Positions 33,945-44,415 of a DNA stretch of 64,000 bases are shown here, one piece after another. The notes beneath the pieces were generated by a model. It worked only from the letters and a program-made list of their open reading frames with translations. It did no database searches and was not told the DNA's origin. Position numbers and translations under genes: made by a program. Within the stretch, counting starts at the first letter, position 1. Every line of letters starts with the position of its first letter. Source of the DNA: Nocardioides pocheonensis (lineage in GTDB: Bacteria; Actinomycetota; Actinomycetes; Propionibacteriales; Nocardioidaceae); NCBI RefSeq assembly GCF_003725535.1, contig NZ_RJSF01000047.1, forward strand, positions 203,972-267,971, written 5' to 3'.

Positions 33945-34826
33945 TTAGCCCTCAGGTGGAGTCGCCTCCGGGGGCGCCGCGGGCTTCACGAGCGCAAGCC
34001 TCGTTTCGTATGAGACCCGCTGCGATTTGTCGATTCGTTCGAGAACCTCGTGAGCCTTCATCGCACGGAATATGGCTGCGCGTGCGCCAAATGGCAGGAC
34101 CTGGTTCAACCAGAGCATCCTCCCGATGCTCTTCGGCACAGGCACTTCGAACCTCGGGTGCTGAAGAGTCTCGACGATGCGATCAGCGACATCCTCTGGT
34201 TCAATCAGAGGCATCCCTCGCAGGCGTTCGATGCCCAGCGTCATGTCTGTCCTGCATTGGTGTGGCAGGATCACCGAAATATCGACTCCGGTGTCGCGCA
34301 ACTCGAGGGCGACGGCCTCCGAGAAACCCAACACGCCGAATTTTGATGCCACGTACGGCGCGAGGCGGGCGCCAGCGAGGCGGCCGCCTGTAGAGGCCAT
34401 GTTGATGATGTGACCGGTCCCTCGTGGCTTCATGCGTTGGACCGCTTCACGTGTCCCATGGATGACCGCGCCAAGATTGATCGCAAGAAGCCGGTCTGTC
34501 AATCGTTGGTCCGCGTCCTCGATCGCGCCGACGGTAAAGATGCCCGCGTTATTGATCAGGACGTCGAGGGGCCCAAGGCGATGTTCAACATCGTCCAGCC
34601 ACGCGCTAAACGCCGCCGGATCGCTCACGTCAACGCCAACTCCGAACGCCTCACCACCGAGTTCGATGGCCACGTTCGCCGCCAACTCTGCGTCAAGGTC
34701 CGCAATCGCTATTCGAGCGTCCGCGACTGCAAGCGCTCGAGCGGTAGCAAGACCAATGCCTCGTGCGCCGCCGGTGATCGCAACGACCCGCCCCTCGATG
34801 GGGCGCTCGTGCAGATGCTGAATCAT
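33945..34826 (-). CDS. SDR-family oxidoreductase (SadH/MymA-operon type)
   Basis: 293 residues. TGGARGIG cofactor motif, NNAGIF, Ser in NMASTGG and YVASK catalytic motif. The long C-terminus with PVPKSIGRMLWLNQVLPFGARA resembles the SDR of the mycobacterial mymA operon. It follows an alpha/beta hydrolase and a MymA/EthA-like monooxygenase, the same three classes found there. It should act on an alcohol or ketone. Start ATG 34826; further upstream starts are possible. Confidence 0.8.
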   Translation of the reverse strand: MIQHLHERPIEGRVVAITGGARGIGLATARALAVADARIAIADLDAELAANVAIELGGEAFGVGVDVSDPAAFSAWLDDVEHRLGPLDVLINNAGIFTVGAIEDADQRLTDRLLAINLGAVIHGTREAVQRMKPRGTGHIINMASTGGRLAGARLAPYVASKFGVLGFSEAVALELRDTGVDISVILPHQCRTDMTLGIERLRGMPLIEPEDVADRIVETLQHPRFEVPVPKSIGRMLWLNQVLPFGARAAIFRAMKAHEVLERIDKSQRVSYETRLALVKPAAPPEATPPEG

Positions 34827-34968
34827 TCGATGAAACCCCTTACACGCATAGCGCATTTCCGATTCCGACTCGATTTGAGTTCTGCTTTGACTGCAGCAAC
34901 CAGGCCAACCCCTCAGGTTCGTGACGTTGCTCCGCGGTCGCGGCATCGAGCGCCCATTTCGCGGATGA

Positions 34969-35874
34969 CTAGAGGTCGGTCGGCATGCTCGGGTTGCGAC
35001 GTGGCTTCCGCGGCTGGTTGGCGCGATCAACAGAGGCGAGGAAATCCAGAACGAGCGTGGCGAACTCGTCGGGGCGCTCGATCTGTGGCATGTGACCGAC
35101 TCCCTCAATTAGATGACTCGACGCATGGGGAAGGAGCCGGCGTGCCTCTTCGAGCTGCCGTGCCGGCAGGATGCGGTCACGGTCGCCCCAGAGGACGAGC
35201 GTCGGTTTGCCTGCGGCAGCCACGCTGGTGGACAGCGCTTCGCGCCACTCGCGCCGCACTCCGCCGCGTAGCGTCGCCAACGCCTGCGCGGTCTCCCACA
35301 CGACCTCGGCAGTGCCTGGCTGTCGTGCGATGGCGATCGCGTGCTCGACGCGCGAGGCCGTGGCGAGCTTCGGGTTCGCGAACAGCATGCGCTCGGCCAT
35401 GCGAGCGCTTGACGTGGTCGTGTGGGTTGCCATGAACCGTCCCAGCACAGGGGCTGACAGGAGTCGCAGCGGCAGTGCGACCTCCTTGCCAAAGCCTGCG
35501 CTGCTCACGAGCACCAGACTTGCCACCCGTTCGGGGGCGAGCATTGTCAGCTGCTGTGCGACCGCTCCGCCGAGCGAGTTCCCCATGACGTGCAGTGGTC
35601 GCCCCTCACCCAGTTCGTCGAGGGTCGCGAGAACACCCCGTGCCAGGACCGGAAGGGAAGTCGGCGACGTGGACCGCTGTGTGAAACCTGAGCCCGGCAA
35701 GTCCATGGAGATGACTCGGTGGCTTCCTGACAGCCTCCAGAATTGGGGGGCCCAGTCCTCCAGGCTTCGGCCGATGCCGTGAAGGAGCACCACACGCGAG
35801 TTCGTCCGATCTCCGTCGACACGAACTCGCGTTCGTCGCCCGTCGACGTCGATGATGGCGGTCGAGTTGCTCAT
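34969..35874 (-). CDS. Alpha/beta hydrolase
   Basis: 301 residues. VVLLHGIGRSLEDW (oxyanion), MGNSLGGAVA (nucleophile Ser), Asp in LWGDRDRILP and His in IEGVGHMPQIE complete the triad. It would open the ester or lactone made by a Baeyer-Villiger reaction. Its start overlaps the stop of the monooxygenase gene by four bases, so the two are co-translated. Confidence 0.88.
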   Translation of the reverse strand: MSNSTAIIDVDGRRTRVRVDGDRTNSRVVLLHGIGRSLEDWAPQFWRLSGSHRVISMDLPGSGFTQRSTSPTSLPVLARGVLATLDELGEGRPLHVMGNSLGGAVAQQLTMLAPERVASLVLVSSAGFGKEVALPLRLLSAPVLGRFMATHTTTSSARMAERMLFANPKLATASRVEHAIAIARQPGTAEVVWETAQALATLRGGVRREWREALSTSVAAAGKPTLVLWGDRDRILPARQLEEARRLLPHASSHLIEGVGHMPQIERPDEFATLVLDFLASVDRANQPRKPRRNPSMPTDL

Positions 35875-37379
35875 CGGGCGGTCGCGAAGGTCTTTGCCGT
35901 TGCCGACGTGAAGAACAGGGCCGGGTCCTCAATCGGATCCTTGCCAAGGAGTTGGCAGTCGGCCTTGTAGTCCTGGGCGACGACCCAAGGCCCCGCAGAA
36001 CCCTGTTTGGGGAAGAGGTGCATGGCTCGGTTCACATAGCCAGTTCCCATGTCGATGTAAGGACGCCGGGTCATCGTGTGGTCGTCGATGACTGGGGTCG
36101 CCGTCGAGTAGCCGTGTCGATCCATGTGTGCCAGCAGGCGGCACGTCCATCGCGCGACGAGTTCCGCTTTCAGAGTCCAGGCCTGGTTCACGTAGCCCAC
36201 AGTGAACGTGAAGTTGGGGATGTCGCTGACCATTACCGTCTTGTAGAACAGGTGGTCGGGCAGATTGACCTGCTCGCCGTCGACGCGCAGCGGAATCTTG
36301 CCGAACGGCACCATGTTCAGACCAGTAGCAGTGACGATGACGTCGGCCTCGAGCTCGTCACCAGATTCCAGCAGGATGCCGGACTTGGTGAATCTGACGA
36401 TCCGATCGGTCACGACCGAGGCCTTCCCGGCCGTGATGGCCTTGAACATGTCTCCGTCGGCAACGATGCACATGCGCTGGTCCCACGGCGCATAATCGGG
36501 ATTGAAGTGGGTGTCGACGTCGTAACCCTCGGGCAGTGCTTTGATGTTGACCCGGCGAACCAGCGCGCGCATCTGATTCGGGAATCTGCGACTCGCGTTG
36601 TAGAGGAGCGTCTGCTTCTTGATGTTGACGTAGCGAGTCACCCTGTGCGCAACAGCGTTCGGCAGCATGCGGCGCAGGAACAACGGCAGCGGGTCCTTTC
36701 GCGGTGCGGGCATGACATAGGACGGTGACCGCTGCAGCATCGTTACGTGCTCGGCGTTCTCGGCCATCGCGGGCACGAGAGTCACAGCGGTTGCCCCGCT
36801 GCCGATGACCACGACCTTCGTGCCGGCGTAGTCGAAATCAGTTGGCCAGTGTTGCGGATGAACGATTTCACCGCGGAACTGGTCTCGATCCTCGAACTTC
36901 GGCGAGTAGCCCTCATCCACGTCGTAGTAGCCGGCCGCCGACGACAGGAAGTTGCAGGTCAGCGTAAACCGCTTGCCGTCGCTGACGCGCTCGACCATGA
37001 CATTCCATCTCGCGTTCTCCCTGGAGAAGTCGGCCGAGACGACCTTGTGACCGAGATGGATCTTCGGGCCGAGCTCGTTCTCGTCGATCGTCTCCTGCAG
37101 GTATTCCAGGATCTCGTCGGCGTCGGCGATCGCGTTGTCCTTGTCCCACGGCTTGAATCCGTATCCAAAGGCGTAAAGGTCTATGTCTGATCGAACACCC
37201 GGGTAGCGGAACAGATCCCACGTGCCACCGATGGCGTCGCGAGACTCAAGAATGGCGAAGGTCTTCCCCGGCTGCAGCGTTTGGAGGTGGTAGCCCATGC
37301 CGATACCGGTCAATCCGGCGCCGACGACGAGGACGTCGACGTGCCGCGGCAGTGCGGTGGCAGATGAGGATGCGGTCAT
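35871..37379 (-). CDS. Flavin-containing Baeyer-Villiger-type monooxygenase (EthA/MymA-like)
   Basis: 502 residues. The FAD motif is VLVVGAGLTGIGMGYHL and the NADPH motif VVVIGSGATAVTL. In between lies GGTWDLFRYPGVRSDIDLYAFGY, the GGTW...R(Y)PG pattern of EthA-like enzymes. It inserts oxygen next to a ketone or oxidises a heteroatom. ATG 37379 follows AGAGGACG. It sits between a hydroxyacyl-CoA dehydrogenase and a coupled hydrolase, as expected for ketone to ester to acid plus alcohol. Confidence 0.88.
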   Translation of the reverse strand: MTASSSATALPRHVDVLVVGAGLTGIGMGYHLQTLQPGKTFAILESRDAIGGTWDLFRYPGVRSDIDLYAFGYGFKPWDKDNAIADADEILEYLQETIDENELGPKIHLGHKVVSADFSRENARWNVMVERVSDGKRFTLTCNFLSSAAGYYDVDEGYSPKFEDRDQFRGEIVHPQHWPTDFDYAGTKVVVIGSGATAVTLVPAMAENAEHVTMLQRSPSYVMPAPRKDPLPLFLRRMLPNAVAHRVTRYVNIKKQTLLYNASRRFPNQMRALVRRVNIKALPEGYDVDTHFNPDYAPWDQRMCIVADGDMFKAITAGKASVVTDRIVRFTKSGILLESGDELEADVIVTATGLNMVPFGKIPLRVDGEQVNLPDHLFYKTVMVSDIPNFTFTVGYVNQAWTLKAELVARWTCRLLAHMDRHGYSTATPVIDDHTMTRRPYIDMGTGYVNRAMHLFPKQGSAGPWVVAQDYKADCQLLGKDPIEDPALFFTSATAKTFATAR

Positions 37380-37427
37380 GAGCGTTCGTCCTCTTGGCGG
37401 GTCCGGAGGGTTGGGGAGGTTCAAGCG

Positions 37428-38375
37428 TCAGTGCGGCATCACGAGTGAGACGATTTCGGGCACCTTCGAGATGTCTGGGACGTCGAGGAAATCGGCCGCC
37501 GCGAAAGACGGGTTGGGCCAGCTGTAGTAGCCCCGGCCCGCCTGAGCCCCCAGGAAGCCCCTGTCGAGCAAGTTCTTCTTGATGTACTCAGCGTTTGCCG
37601 TCATCTGAGCTTTGCCGTCTACGCCGCCCCAGTACGCAAGGATGTCGTGAGTGGTCTTCATGCCGACCTGGTCAAGCATCCCGAACGGCCCGATCGGGAA
37701 GCCGAACTTCATGAAGGAGCGGTCGACGTCTTCGTGGGTGCTGATGCCGTTAGTCACGAGCGTCTGCGCTGCATTGGAGAGGGCGACGGTCCAGGTGTTG
37801 ACGACATATCCGTTCTGCTCCTTGCGCACGGGGATGGGCATCATCCCGATCTCGATCGCGAACTCCGTAATCTCGGTCAAGGTGTCGCGCGTCGTGCCCG
37901 CATGGGCCATGATCTTGGCGAAGTTCATGGCCCAGATTCCGTTACCGAAGTGCAGGGCGCAGAACTTCTCTGGCCGGCCGGTCGCCTCGGCGAAGGTGCT
38001 GGGGAGAAAGGTCGAGGAGTTCGAAGCGACCAGCGTCTTCTCCGGCAGGAGGCCGGCCATCTCCTCGTACACGGAAGTCTTCACTTCCGGGATCTCGGGG
38101 ACGGCCTCGATGACCAGATCGGCGTGACCGACGGCTTCGGCAAGATCTGTGCTGTAGGTGAGCCTTGCGCGGGTCGCCGCGATGCCTGCGGCGCTGGCGC
38201 CCACGTCGGCGCGGTAGATCGCGGCGTACTGGTCGTGCATGTGGCGACAGTGGTCGAGTGCACCTTCCGCGATGTCGTAGACCGTCACAGTCTTGCCCTT
38301 GTAGGCACTATGCCAAGAGATCTGGCCGCCGAGGTCACCAGATCCAAGGAGAGTCACCTTGTTCAGTGGAGACAA
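37428..38375 (-). CDS. 3-hydroxyacyl-CoA dehydrogenase family protein
   Basis: 315 residues. The NAD-binding opening is KVTLLGSGDLGGQISWHS, then LVIEAVPE, the substrate loop SNSSTFLPS and ALHFGNG; the C-terminal helical domain ends with GRGYYSWPNP. It oxidises a 3-hydroxyacyl-CoA. No ATG is available; TTG 38375 with GAAGGAAG upstream is the best start. It is first in the operon with the monooxygenase, hydrolase and SDR and faces the PucR gene. Confidence 0.8.
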   Translation of the reverse strand: MSPLNKVTLLGSGDLGGQISWHSAYKGKTVTVYDIAEGALDHCRHMHDQYAAIYRADVGASAAGIAATRARLTYSTDLAEAVGHADLVIEAVPEIPEVKTSVYEEMAGLLPEKTLVASNSSTFLPSTFAEATGRPEKFCALHFGNGIWAMNFAKIMAHAGTTRDTLTEITEFAIEIGMMPIPVRKEQNGYVVNTWTVALSNAAQTLVTNGISTHEDVDRSFMKFGFPIGPFGMLDQVGMKTTHDILAYWGGVDGKAQMTANAEYIKKNLLDRGFLGAQAGRGYYSWPNPSFAAADFLDVPDISKVPEIVSLVMPH

Positions 38376-38763
38376 GCTGCGCGGCTTCCTTCGTGAGTTG
38401 GGGGGTTGGCGCCGTCGGTGATTTTCGGCGAGGAACGTGCTTCCCAGAGCCATGTGCTCGCTGCAATCGCGGCCTTTGAGGGGTGCCGGCGGACACAACC
38501 TATGGCGACGCAGCTGTGTGACGCTCGTCGCGTCGTGCCAAACTTTCGACGGCGGGTTGTCGCCGCGCAACAAGCGGTGTCCGCTGCCCGGAGTCAAGAT
38601 GAGTTGCACTCGGAACCGTTGTCTGCCGAGGTGTCGGACGCTACGCAAACGACCGAGTTTTCGGGTCGGGATGTGCGGATGGTGCAGACCGTTCGGAAGA
38701 GCGTGTTGGCCAGGGGCTCACACCAGAGCCGAAGCGGTCGAGCCCAAGGTAGAGGTGGCGACA
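38376..38763. other. Divergent control region between hydroxyacyl-CoA dehydrogenase and PucR genes
   Basis: About 390 bases. No gene is supported. Unlike other minus-strand operons here, I see no TTAACGTTC-type motif, so this operon may answer to the PucR protein instead. No clear promoter boxes or palindromes could be picked out by eye. Confidence 0.4.
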
Positions 38764-40083
38764 ATGAATAGAGCGATCGAAGGTGCGGAGCCGGAATGGC
38801 CACCGCTGCACGAGGCGACCGCCGAGCGGGTGTGGCGCGACGTCCTCCAGCCGATCGCTGGAGATCTCCGGCAATCTGCTGCAGGCGTGTCCGCCGACAC
38901 GGTTTCGCTGGTGCGTGGCGAGGTCCCGGAACTGTTCGTTGATTCGCAGAGGGTGGCCGAAGCGATGTCGAGCACAGAGGAGAGCGTTCGGCTCTTTGCC
39001 CAGCTCTTGGAGGTCGGTGGGAACCCCGCACACAGCGATCTTCCGCCATCGACCCTTGCGATCATGCGGTCGGCGGTCTGGAGGCAGATGCCACTGTCGT
39101 GGCACTCACGCTTCTATCGACTCGCGCAGGAGCATGTATGGCGTTGGCTGCACAGCCGGATCCTTGAACAGACAGTGGAAGGTGCGCAGCGCGCTCTGGC
39201 GGTGGATCTTGCCACCATGATGCTCTTCCAGTTCATCGATCGCGCGATGACTCGCGCTGACGAGGCGTACGAGGTCGAGCGGGAGACCTGGTTGCAGGGC
39301 GCTGCGGCATCGCGGGCGGCGGCCATCGACGACGTCCTGGCCGATCGTGATCGAGATGTTCGCTCGCTGTCAGCGAGACTCAGGTATGACCTGACCCGTC
39401 ACCACGTGGGCGTCATCGTGTGGTGGGATCACCCATCGCATGGGGCTGCTTCGCTGCCCGAGCTGAGCGAGGTTGTGGCAGAGGTTGCGCGAGCGAACGG
39501 CGCCGAGTCCAGCATCACCCATCCACTCGGCTCCTTGGCGGTGGCCGGCTGGTTCAGCAGCCGTCGCAACTTTGGACCTAACGTGGAGCTCGGTCTCGGG
39601 AAAAGGGGCGCCTCGCTGCTGCCTGAAGGAGTCAAGCTGGCGGCAGGAGAGCCGGCTGCCGGCATCGAAGGGTTCAGGCTCACGCACGCTCAAGCCGGGC
39701 ATGCGCGCCGAGTGGCCGCGCTCCGGCCCCCGGACGCCGTTGGCGCCACGCGATATCGCGACGTTGCGGTGATCGCGTTGTGTGTCGCCGATCCGGAGCA
39801 CGCGACGCGATTCGCCAGGCAGACGCTCGGCTCGCTGGGCGCCAATGACGAGACGACGTTCCGCCTGGCCATGACGTTGAACGTCTACCTCCGTGAGAAC
39901 CGGAGCCGAACGAGAGCCGCAGCCGAACTGTCGGTTCATCCCAACACGGTGAACTACCGCGTGCGTCAGGCCGAGGAGCGTCTTGGCCGAAGCATCGACG
40001 AGAACTCGCTCGAACTGCGCCTTGCATTGACGATGCTCCCGGTGCTGAGGGGGCTCGACGCGACGGGGTCGGGCACCGGGTGA
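38764..40083 (+). CDS. PucR/CdaR-family transcriptional regulator
   Basis: 439 residues. The C-terminal helix-turn-helix is RTRAAAELSVHPNTVNYRVRQAEERLG (about 392-418, positions approximate), the PucR signature. The middle carries a degenerate GGDEF-like domain and the N-terminal half is an all-helical sensor domain (ERVWRDVLQPIAGDL...). ATG 38764 is preceded by AGAGGTGG. It faces the monooxygenase operon and is a candidate activator of it. Confidence 0.85.
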   Translation: MNRAIEGAEPEWPPLHEATAERVWRDVLQPIAGDLRQSAAGVSADTVSLVRGEVPELFVDSQRVAEAMSSTEESVRLFAQLLEVGGNPAHSDLPPSTLAIMRSAVWRQMPLSWHSRFYRLAQEHVWRWLHSRILEQTVEGAQRALAVDLATMMLFQFIDRAMTRADEAYEVERETWLQGAAASRAAAIDDVLADRDRDVRSLSARLRYDLTRHHVGVIVWWDHPSHGAASLPELSEVVAEVARANGAESSITHPLGSLAVAGWFSSRRNFGPNVELGLGKRGASLLPEGVKLAAGEPAAGIEGFRLTHAQAGHARRVAALRPPDAVGATRYRDVAVIALCVADPEHATRFARQTLGSLGANDETTFRLAMTLNVYLRENRSRTRAAAELSVHPNTVNYRVRQAEERLGRSIDENSLELRLALTMLPVLRGLDATGSGTG

Positions 40084-40180
40084 GGGACCAGACTCGTGAC
40101 CTCATTGGCCGCTGACATGTGACGTGATCGGTCGCGTGCTCGACTGAGGAAGCTGCCAATCGACGTGCTCGCCGCGCTTG

Positions 40181-40945
40181 CTACTGGGCGACGTAACCGC
40201 CGTCCACGGTCAGCTCCGCGCCGGTCATGTAGCTGGCGGCGTCCGACAGCAGGAAGCGGACAACAGCCGCGATCTCGCTCGGGACTCCGTAGCGGCGCAA
40301 GGGAATGGAACCGGTATCGGCGACGGCATCGCTGCCAGAGCCCTCGATCATGGGGGTGAGGGTGTCCCCGGGAAACACCGCGTTTACGCGGATGTTGTGG
40401 CTGGCCAGCTCCAGCGCGGCGGCCTTGCTCATGCCGCGGACGGCGAACTTGCTCGCCGTGTACGCGAACGCTTCGCGGAAGCCGACCATGCCGGCAACGG
40501 ATGAGATGTTCACGATCGATCCGCCACCGGCCGCCTCCATGAGCGGAGCAATCGCGCGCATGCCAAGGAAGACGCCGGTTTGGTTCACGGCCACGACCCG
40601 GTTGAACTCATCGACGCTAGTCTCACGCAAGCTGCGTTCGAGAAGAATGCCGGCGTTGTTCACGAGGCCGTCGACCCGGCCGAATCGTGCTTGCGCCACG
40701 TCGACCACCCGATCCCAGTCACCTTCTGTGGAGACATCCGCGTGGACGTAGACAGCCCGTCCGTCGGGCAGGCTGCGACAAAGGTCCGCCCCGAGGTCGT
40801 CCAGGACGTCGGTGAGCACGACGCGAGCGCCTGCTTCGATGCAAGTCTCTACGTGGGCGCGGCCCATTCCTCGTGCCGCACCGGTGATCACGACCACCCG
40901 ATCGATGAGTGACAGGTTGGGCGGCACCTCAGGGGAATACGACAT
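40181..40945 (-). CDS. SDR-family oxidoreductase
   Basis: 254 residues. TGAARGMG, NNAGILL, NISSVAG and YTASK are all present; the C-terminus has YMTGAELTVDGGYVAQ. It should oxidise a secondary alcohol. It overlaps the end of the upstream cupin gene by 17 bases and is last in the operon that starts with the P450 at 46.5 kb. Confidence 0.85.
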   Translation of the reverse strand: MSYSPEVPPNLSLIDRVVVITGAARGMGRAHVETCIEAGARVVLTDVLDDLGADLCRSLPDGRAVYVHADVSTEGDWDRVVDVAQARFGRVDGLVNNAGILLERSLRETSVDEFNRVVAVNQTGVFLGMRAIAPLMEAAGGGSIVNISSVAGMVGFREAFAYTASKFAVRGMSKAAALELASHNIRVNAVFPGDTLTPMIEGSGSDAVADTGSIPLRRYGVPSEIAAVVRFLLSDAASYMTGAELTVDGGYVAQ

Positions 40946-41288
40946 AGAACTTCCTCAGCTCCTCTGTGACATCCCACTCGCCGGTCCAGCCGAGGGGGAA
41001 GACCGCAACGTCGCCCGGGCCCAGCGCTACCGGCTCGCCACCGTCCTCGGTCACGACCACTCGTCCGGCGAGAACCAGGATCGCCTCGCTGTAGTCTTCG
41101 AAGTTCCAGTGAGATCGGCCAACGGAGGCCTGCCAGAAGCCGACGGAGGACTTGGCGCCGGCGGGCGCGAACAGCTCACTGGTGCGCGTGTGAATGTCTC
41201 CGCTGAGCGGCGTGGCCGTGGGTGGAAGCAGCAGGCCCGAGTCGGGAATGCCTTCGAAGACACCAGTCGAACTGGCGTGGATGGTCAT
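40929..41288 (-). CDS. Small cupin-domain protein
   Basis: 119 residues, a single cupin barrel. HWNFEDYSEAILVLAGRVVVTEDGG covers motif 1 and LGPGDVAVFPLGWTGEW motif 2; motif 1 has few His residues, so metal binding may be weak or absent. ATG 41288 follows GAAAGGATCTC. It is 45 bases after pntB and overlaps the following SDR. The role is unknown. Confidence 0.72.
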   Translation of the reverse strand: MTIHASSTGVFEGIPDSGLLLPPTATPLSGDIHTRTSELFAPAGAKSSVGFWQASVGRSHWNFEDYSEAILVLAGRVVVTEDGGEPVALGPGDVAVFPLGWTGEWDVTEELRKFYVVFP

Positions 41289-41333
41289 GAGATCCTTTCG
41301 ATAGCGGTAGCAGACGAGCGCGAGGCCCGCCCG

Positions 41334-42776
41334 TCAAACGGGCACCTTCGCGAGCGAATGCACGATGTCGTCTACTCGCTGTTTGGCATCGCCAAAGAGC
41401 ATCGCGGAGTTCTCTCGGAAGAACAGCGGGTTCTGGACGCCGGCGTAACCCGACGCCATCGAGCGCTTGAACACGATGACGTTGTCGGCATGCCACACCG
41501 TAAGCACCGGCATGCCTGCAATCGGGCTCCCGGGGTCCTCCGCAGCGGCAGGGTTGACCGTGTCGTTGGCACCAATGACCAGAACGACCGAGGTGCCCTC
41601 GAAGTGGTCATTGACCTCGTCCAGGTCGAGCACGATGTCGTAGGGGACCTTGGCCTCAGCAAGAAGCACGTTCATGTGGCCTGGCAGGCGACCGGCAACC
41701 GGGTGGATACCGAACCGGACGTCGACCCCGCGGTCACGCAGGGTCCGAGTCAGTTCTGCGACACCGTACTGCGCTCGGGCGACAGCCATGCCGTAGCCGG
41801 GGGTGATGATCACCGAGGATGCGGAGCTGAGCAGTTCGGCCGCGCCTTCCGCAGTGATCTCGCGGTGCTCGCCGTGGTCGCTGTCGTCGGAAGCTCCGGC
41901 AGTGATGCCGAATCCGCCTGCGATGACGGAAAGGAACGACCGGTTCATGGCGCGGCACATGATGTAGGACAAGTAAGCGCCTGAGGAGCCGACGAGCGCA
42001 CCGGTGATGATCAGCAGGTCATTCCCCAAAAGGAAGCCTGAGGCAGCCGCGGCCCACCCCGAGTAGCTGTTGAGCATGGACACCACGACGGGCATGTCGC
42101 CACCGCCGATGGACGCGACCAGGTGCCAGCCCATCAGGAGAGCGAGGATGGTCACGATGCTCAGGAGCCACAGCTGCGGGTCGATCACGAACCACACGGT
42201 CAGCGTCGCGGCCAGGACGAGCGCACTGACGTTGAGGAAGTTCTTGCCTAGGAGAATCAGTGGGCTGGACCTGATCCGGGCGCTCAGCTTGAGGTTCGCC
42301 ACGATGGAGCCCGTAAACGTCACTGCACCTATGACGATTCCTACGAACAGCTCGGCCGAGTGGACCCCGAGCAGGCCCTGGGCCTGCAGTGCCAGCGCCT
42401 CCTGGCCCTGCGCATCATGCTCGACCAGGTAATAGCCGCTCCAGCCCACCAACACCGCAGCCAGACCGACGAACGAGTGCAGCAAGGCGATCAGTTCGGG
42501 CATGCCGGTCATCTCCACAACCCCGGCGCGCCACAGGCCGACCGCGGCACCGATCACCACCGCAACCAGCAGCACCACGCCCGCGCCGCCTGCGCCGCCC
42601 AGGTCGCCACCGACCGCGACCGCGATCGTGGCGGCCAGGGCCACCGCCATCCCCGCGATTCCGACGGAGTTGCCGAGCTTGGCCGACTCGTGCTTGGAGA
42701 GTCCAGCCAGTGCCAATATGAACAGCAGCGCAGCGACGAGGTACGCCGATGGCGCAGCCGTCTCTACAGAGAACAT
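41334..42776 (-). CDS. pntB: NAD(P) transhydrogenase subunit beta
   Basis: 480 residues. The N-terminal half is a multi-span membrane domain (about eight helices), the C-terminal half the NADP-binding domain with [19 protein letters not shown] and [14 protein letters not shown]. With PntA it couples proton entry to NADPH formation. Its presence inside a catabolic operon would supply NADPH to the P450 and monooxygenase reactions. ATG 42776 is 13 bases after the pntA stop. Confidence 0.93.
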   Translation of the reverse strand: MFSVETAAPSAYLVAALLFILALAGLSKHESAKLGNSVGIAGMAVALAATIAVAVGGDLGGAGGAGVVLLVAVVIGAAVGLWRAGVVEMTGMPELIALLHSFVGLAAVLVGWSGYYLVEHDAQGQEALALQAQGLLGVHSAELFVGIVIGAVTFTGSIVANLKLSARIRSSPLILLGKNFLNVSALVLAATLTVWFVIDPQLWLLSIVTILALLMGWHLVASIGGGDMPVVVSMLNSYSGWAAAASGFLLGNDLLIITGALVGSSGAYLSYIMCRAMNRSFLSVIAGGFGITAGASDDSDHGEHREITAEGAAELLSSASSVIITPGYGMAVARAQYGVAELTRTLRDRGVDVRFGIHPVAGRLPGHMNVLLAEAKVPYDIVLDLDEVNDHFEGTSVVLVIGANDTVNPAAAEDPGSPIAGMPVLTVWHADNVIVFKRSMASGYAGVQNPLFFRENSAMLFGDAKQRVDDIVHSLAKVPV

Positions 42777-42789
42777 GGATCCACACCCC

Positions 42790-44358
42790 TTACGACCGCG
42801 AGAACATGGCCAGCATGCGGCGCGTTACCGCGAAGCCACCGAAGATGTTGATGCTGGCCAGCAGGATGGCCACGAACGACAGCACAGCGACCCCGCCGCC
42901 GCCGTGCTGATCGGCGTAGCCGAACTGCAGCAGGGCAGCGACGACGACGACCCCCGAGATCGCGTTGGTCACTGACATCAGCGGCGTGTGCAACGCGTGA
43001 TGGACCTGTCCGATCACGTAGAAGCCGATCACGATCGCCAGTGCGAACACGGTCAGGTGCACCTGGAGCGGCGCCGGGCTGATCGCGACCAGCCCGAACA
43101 GGAGCGCAGCACCAGCGAACACCACGGCTAGACGACGACCGGGCGAGATTGGTGCATATGCCGCGGAGGGGGGCGACTCATCGGCTGCTGCGCCCGTACT
43201 CCCTTCAGCGGCAGCGGCATGAGCCGCCGAGACCTGCACCGGCGGCGGTGGCCACGTCAGCTCCGATCGTCCACCCACATGACGTACGACGGTGACGCAC
43301 CGCTGCACCACGTCGTCGAAGTCCAAGACGAGCTCGCCGTCCTGCTGCGGAGTCATCAGCTTGAGCAGATTGACAAGGTTGGTGCCGTACAGCTGAGAGG
43401 CCTGAGCCGGGAGCCGGCCTGCTAGGTCGGTGTAGCCGATGATCGTGACTCCATTGCGCGTCACGATCACCTCGTCCGTCACCGTACCCTCAACATTGCC
43501 GCCGTTCTGCGCGGCCATATCGACGATCACACTGCCGGGCTTCATCGAAGCGACCATTTCCGCGGAGATGATGCGCGGCGCCGGACGGCCAGGGATCAGC
43601 GCGGTGGTGATGATGATGTCAACATCTCGGCATTGCTCGGCGTACAGCTCAGCCTCGCGCTTCTTGTAGTCCTCGCCCATTTCCTTGGCGTAGCCGGTTG
43701 TGGAGACCTCGACGTCTGGGGACTCGATGGATAGGTACTCCCCGCCAAGCGACTTGACCTGGTCGCCGACCTCCGGCCGCGGGTCGGTCGCCCGCACGAT
43801 CGCCCCCAGTGAGCCGGCCGCACCGATCGCGGCTAGACCCGCCACACCTGCACCGACGACGAGCACTCTTGCCGGCGGCACCTTTCCCGCCGCTGTCACC
43901 TGCCCGGTGAAGAACCGGCCGAAGACGTTCGCCGCCTCGATGACGGCGCGGTAGCCGGCGATGTTCGCCATCGAGGACAGCACGTCCAACGACTGCGCCC
44001 GGCTGATCCGCGGAACCGCATCCATCGCCAACGCGGTCAGCGGGCGCTCGGCCAACTCATCCACCAGAGCCGCATCCAGGGCTGGTGACAAGATTGCGAT
44101 CACGGTCGCCCCGGGCCGCAACCCATCCAGCTGCGTCGAGGTCGGCGCGTTCACCCCGAGCACGACATCGGCCGCCCTCAAGTCTCCCAAGGTCGCTCCT
44201 GCAGCCGAGTACGCGTCGTCGGAGAAGCTCGAGCCAGCTCCGGCACCAGGCTCGACCTCCACGTCGTACCCGAGTTTCAGCAGCTGCGAAACTGTAGCTG
44301 GCGTTGCTGCCACGCGTTTCTCACCTGGGCGCGCCTCGTTGAGGACACCGATCAACAT
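42790..44358 (-). CDS. pntA: NAD(P) transhydrogenase subunit alpha
   Basis: 522 residues, the fused form that carries the NAD-binding domain ([36 protein letters not shown]) and a C-terminal membrane part of about three to four helices (residues about 405-510). A linker rich in Ala/Glu/Ser joins them. ATG 44358 has GGAGAAG upstream. It is between an SDR gene and pntB in the operon of the first P450. Confidence 0.93.
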   Translation of the reverse strand: MLIGVLNEARPGEKRVAATPATVSQLLKLGYDVEVEPGAGAGSSFSDDAYSAAGATLGDLRAADVVLGVNAPTSTQLDGLRPGATVIAILSPALDAALVDELAERPLTALAMDAVPRISRAQSLDVLSSMANIAGYRAVIEAANVFGRFFTGQVTAAGKVPPARVLVVGAGVAGLAAIGAAGSLGAIVRATDPRPEVGDQVKSLGGEYLSIESPDVEVSTTGYAKEMGEDYKKREAELYAEQCRDVDIIITTALIPGRPAPRIISAEMVASMKPGSVIVDMAAQNGGNVEGTVTDEVIVTRNGVTIIGYTDLAGRLPAQASQLYGTNLVNLLKLMTPQQDGELVLDFDDVVQRCVTVVRHVGGRSELTWPPPPVQVSAAHAAAAEGSTGAAADESPPSAAYAPISPGRRLAVVFAGAALLFGLVAISPAPLQVHLTVFALAIVIGFYVIGQVHHALHTPLMSVTNAISGVVVVAALLQFGYADQHGGGGVAVLSFVAILLASINIFGGFAVTRRMLAMFSRS

Positions 44359-44415
44359 CAGAAGTCTTCTCCGTGGTTTTGACGCTTACCGCGCTGACGA
44401 TTCCGCTTCGAATCG

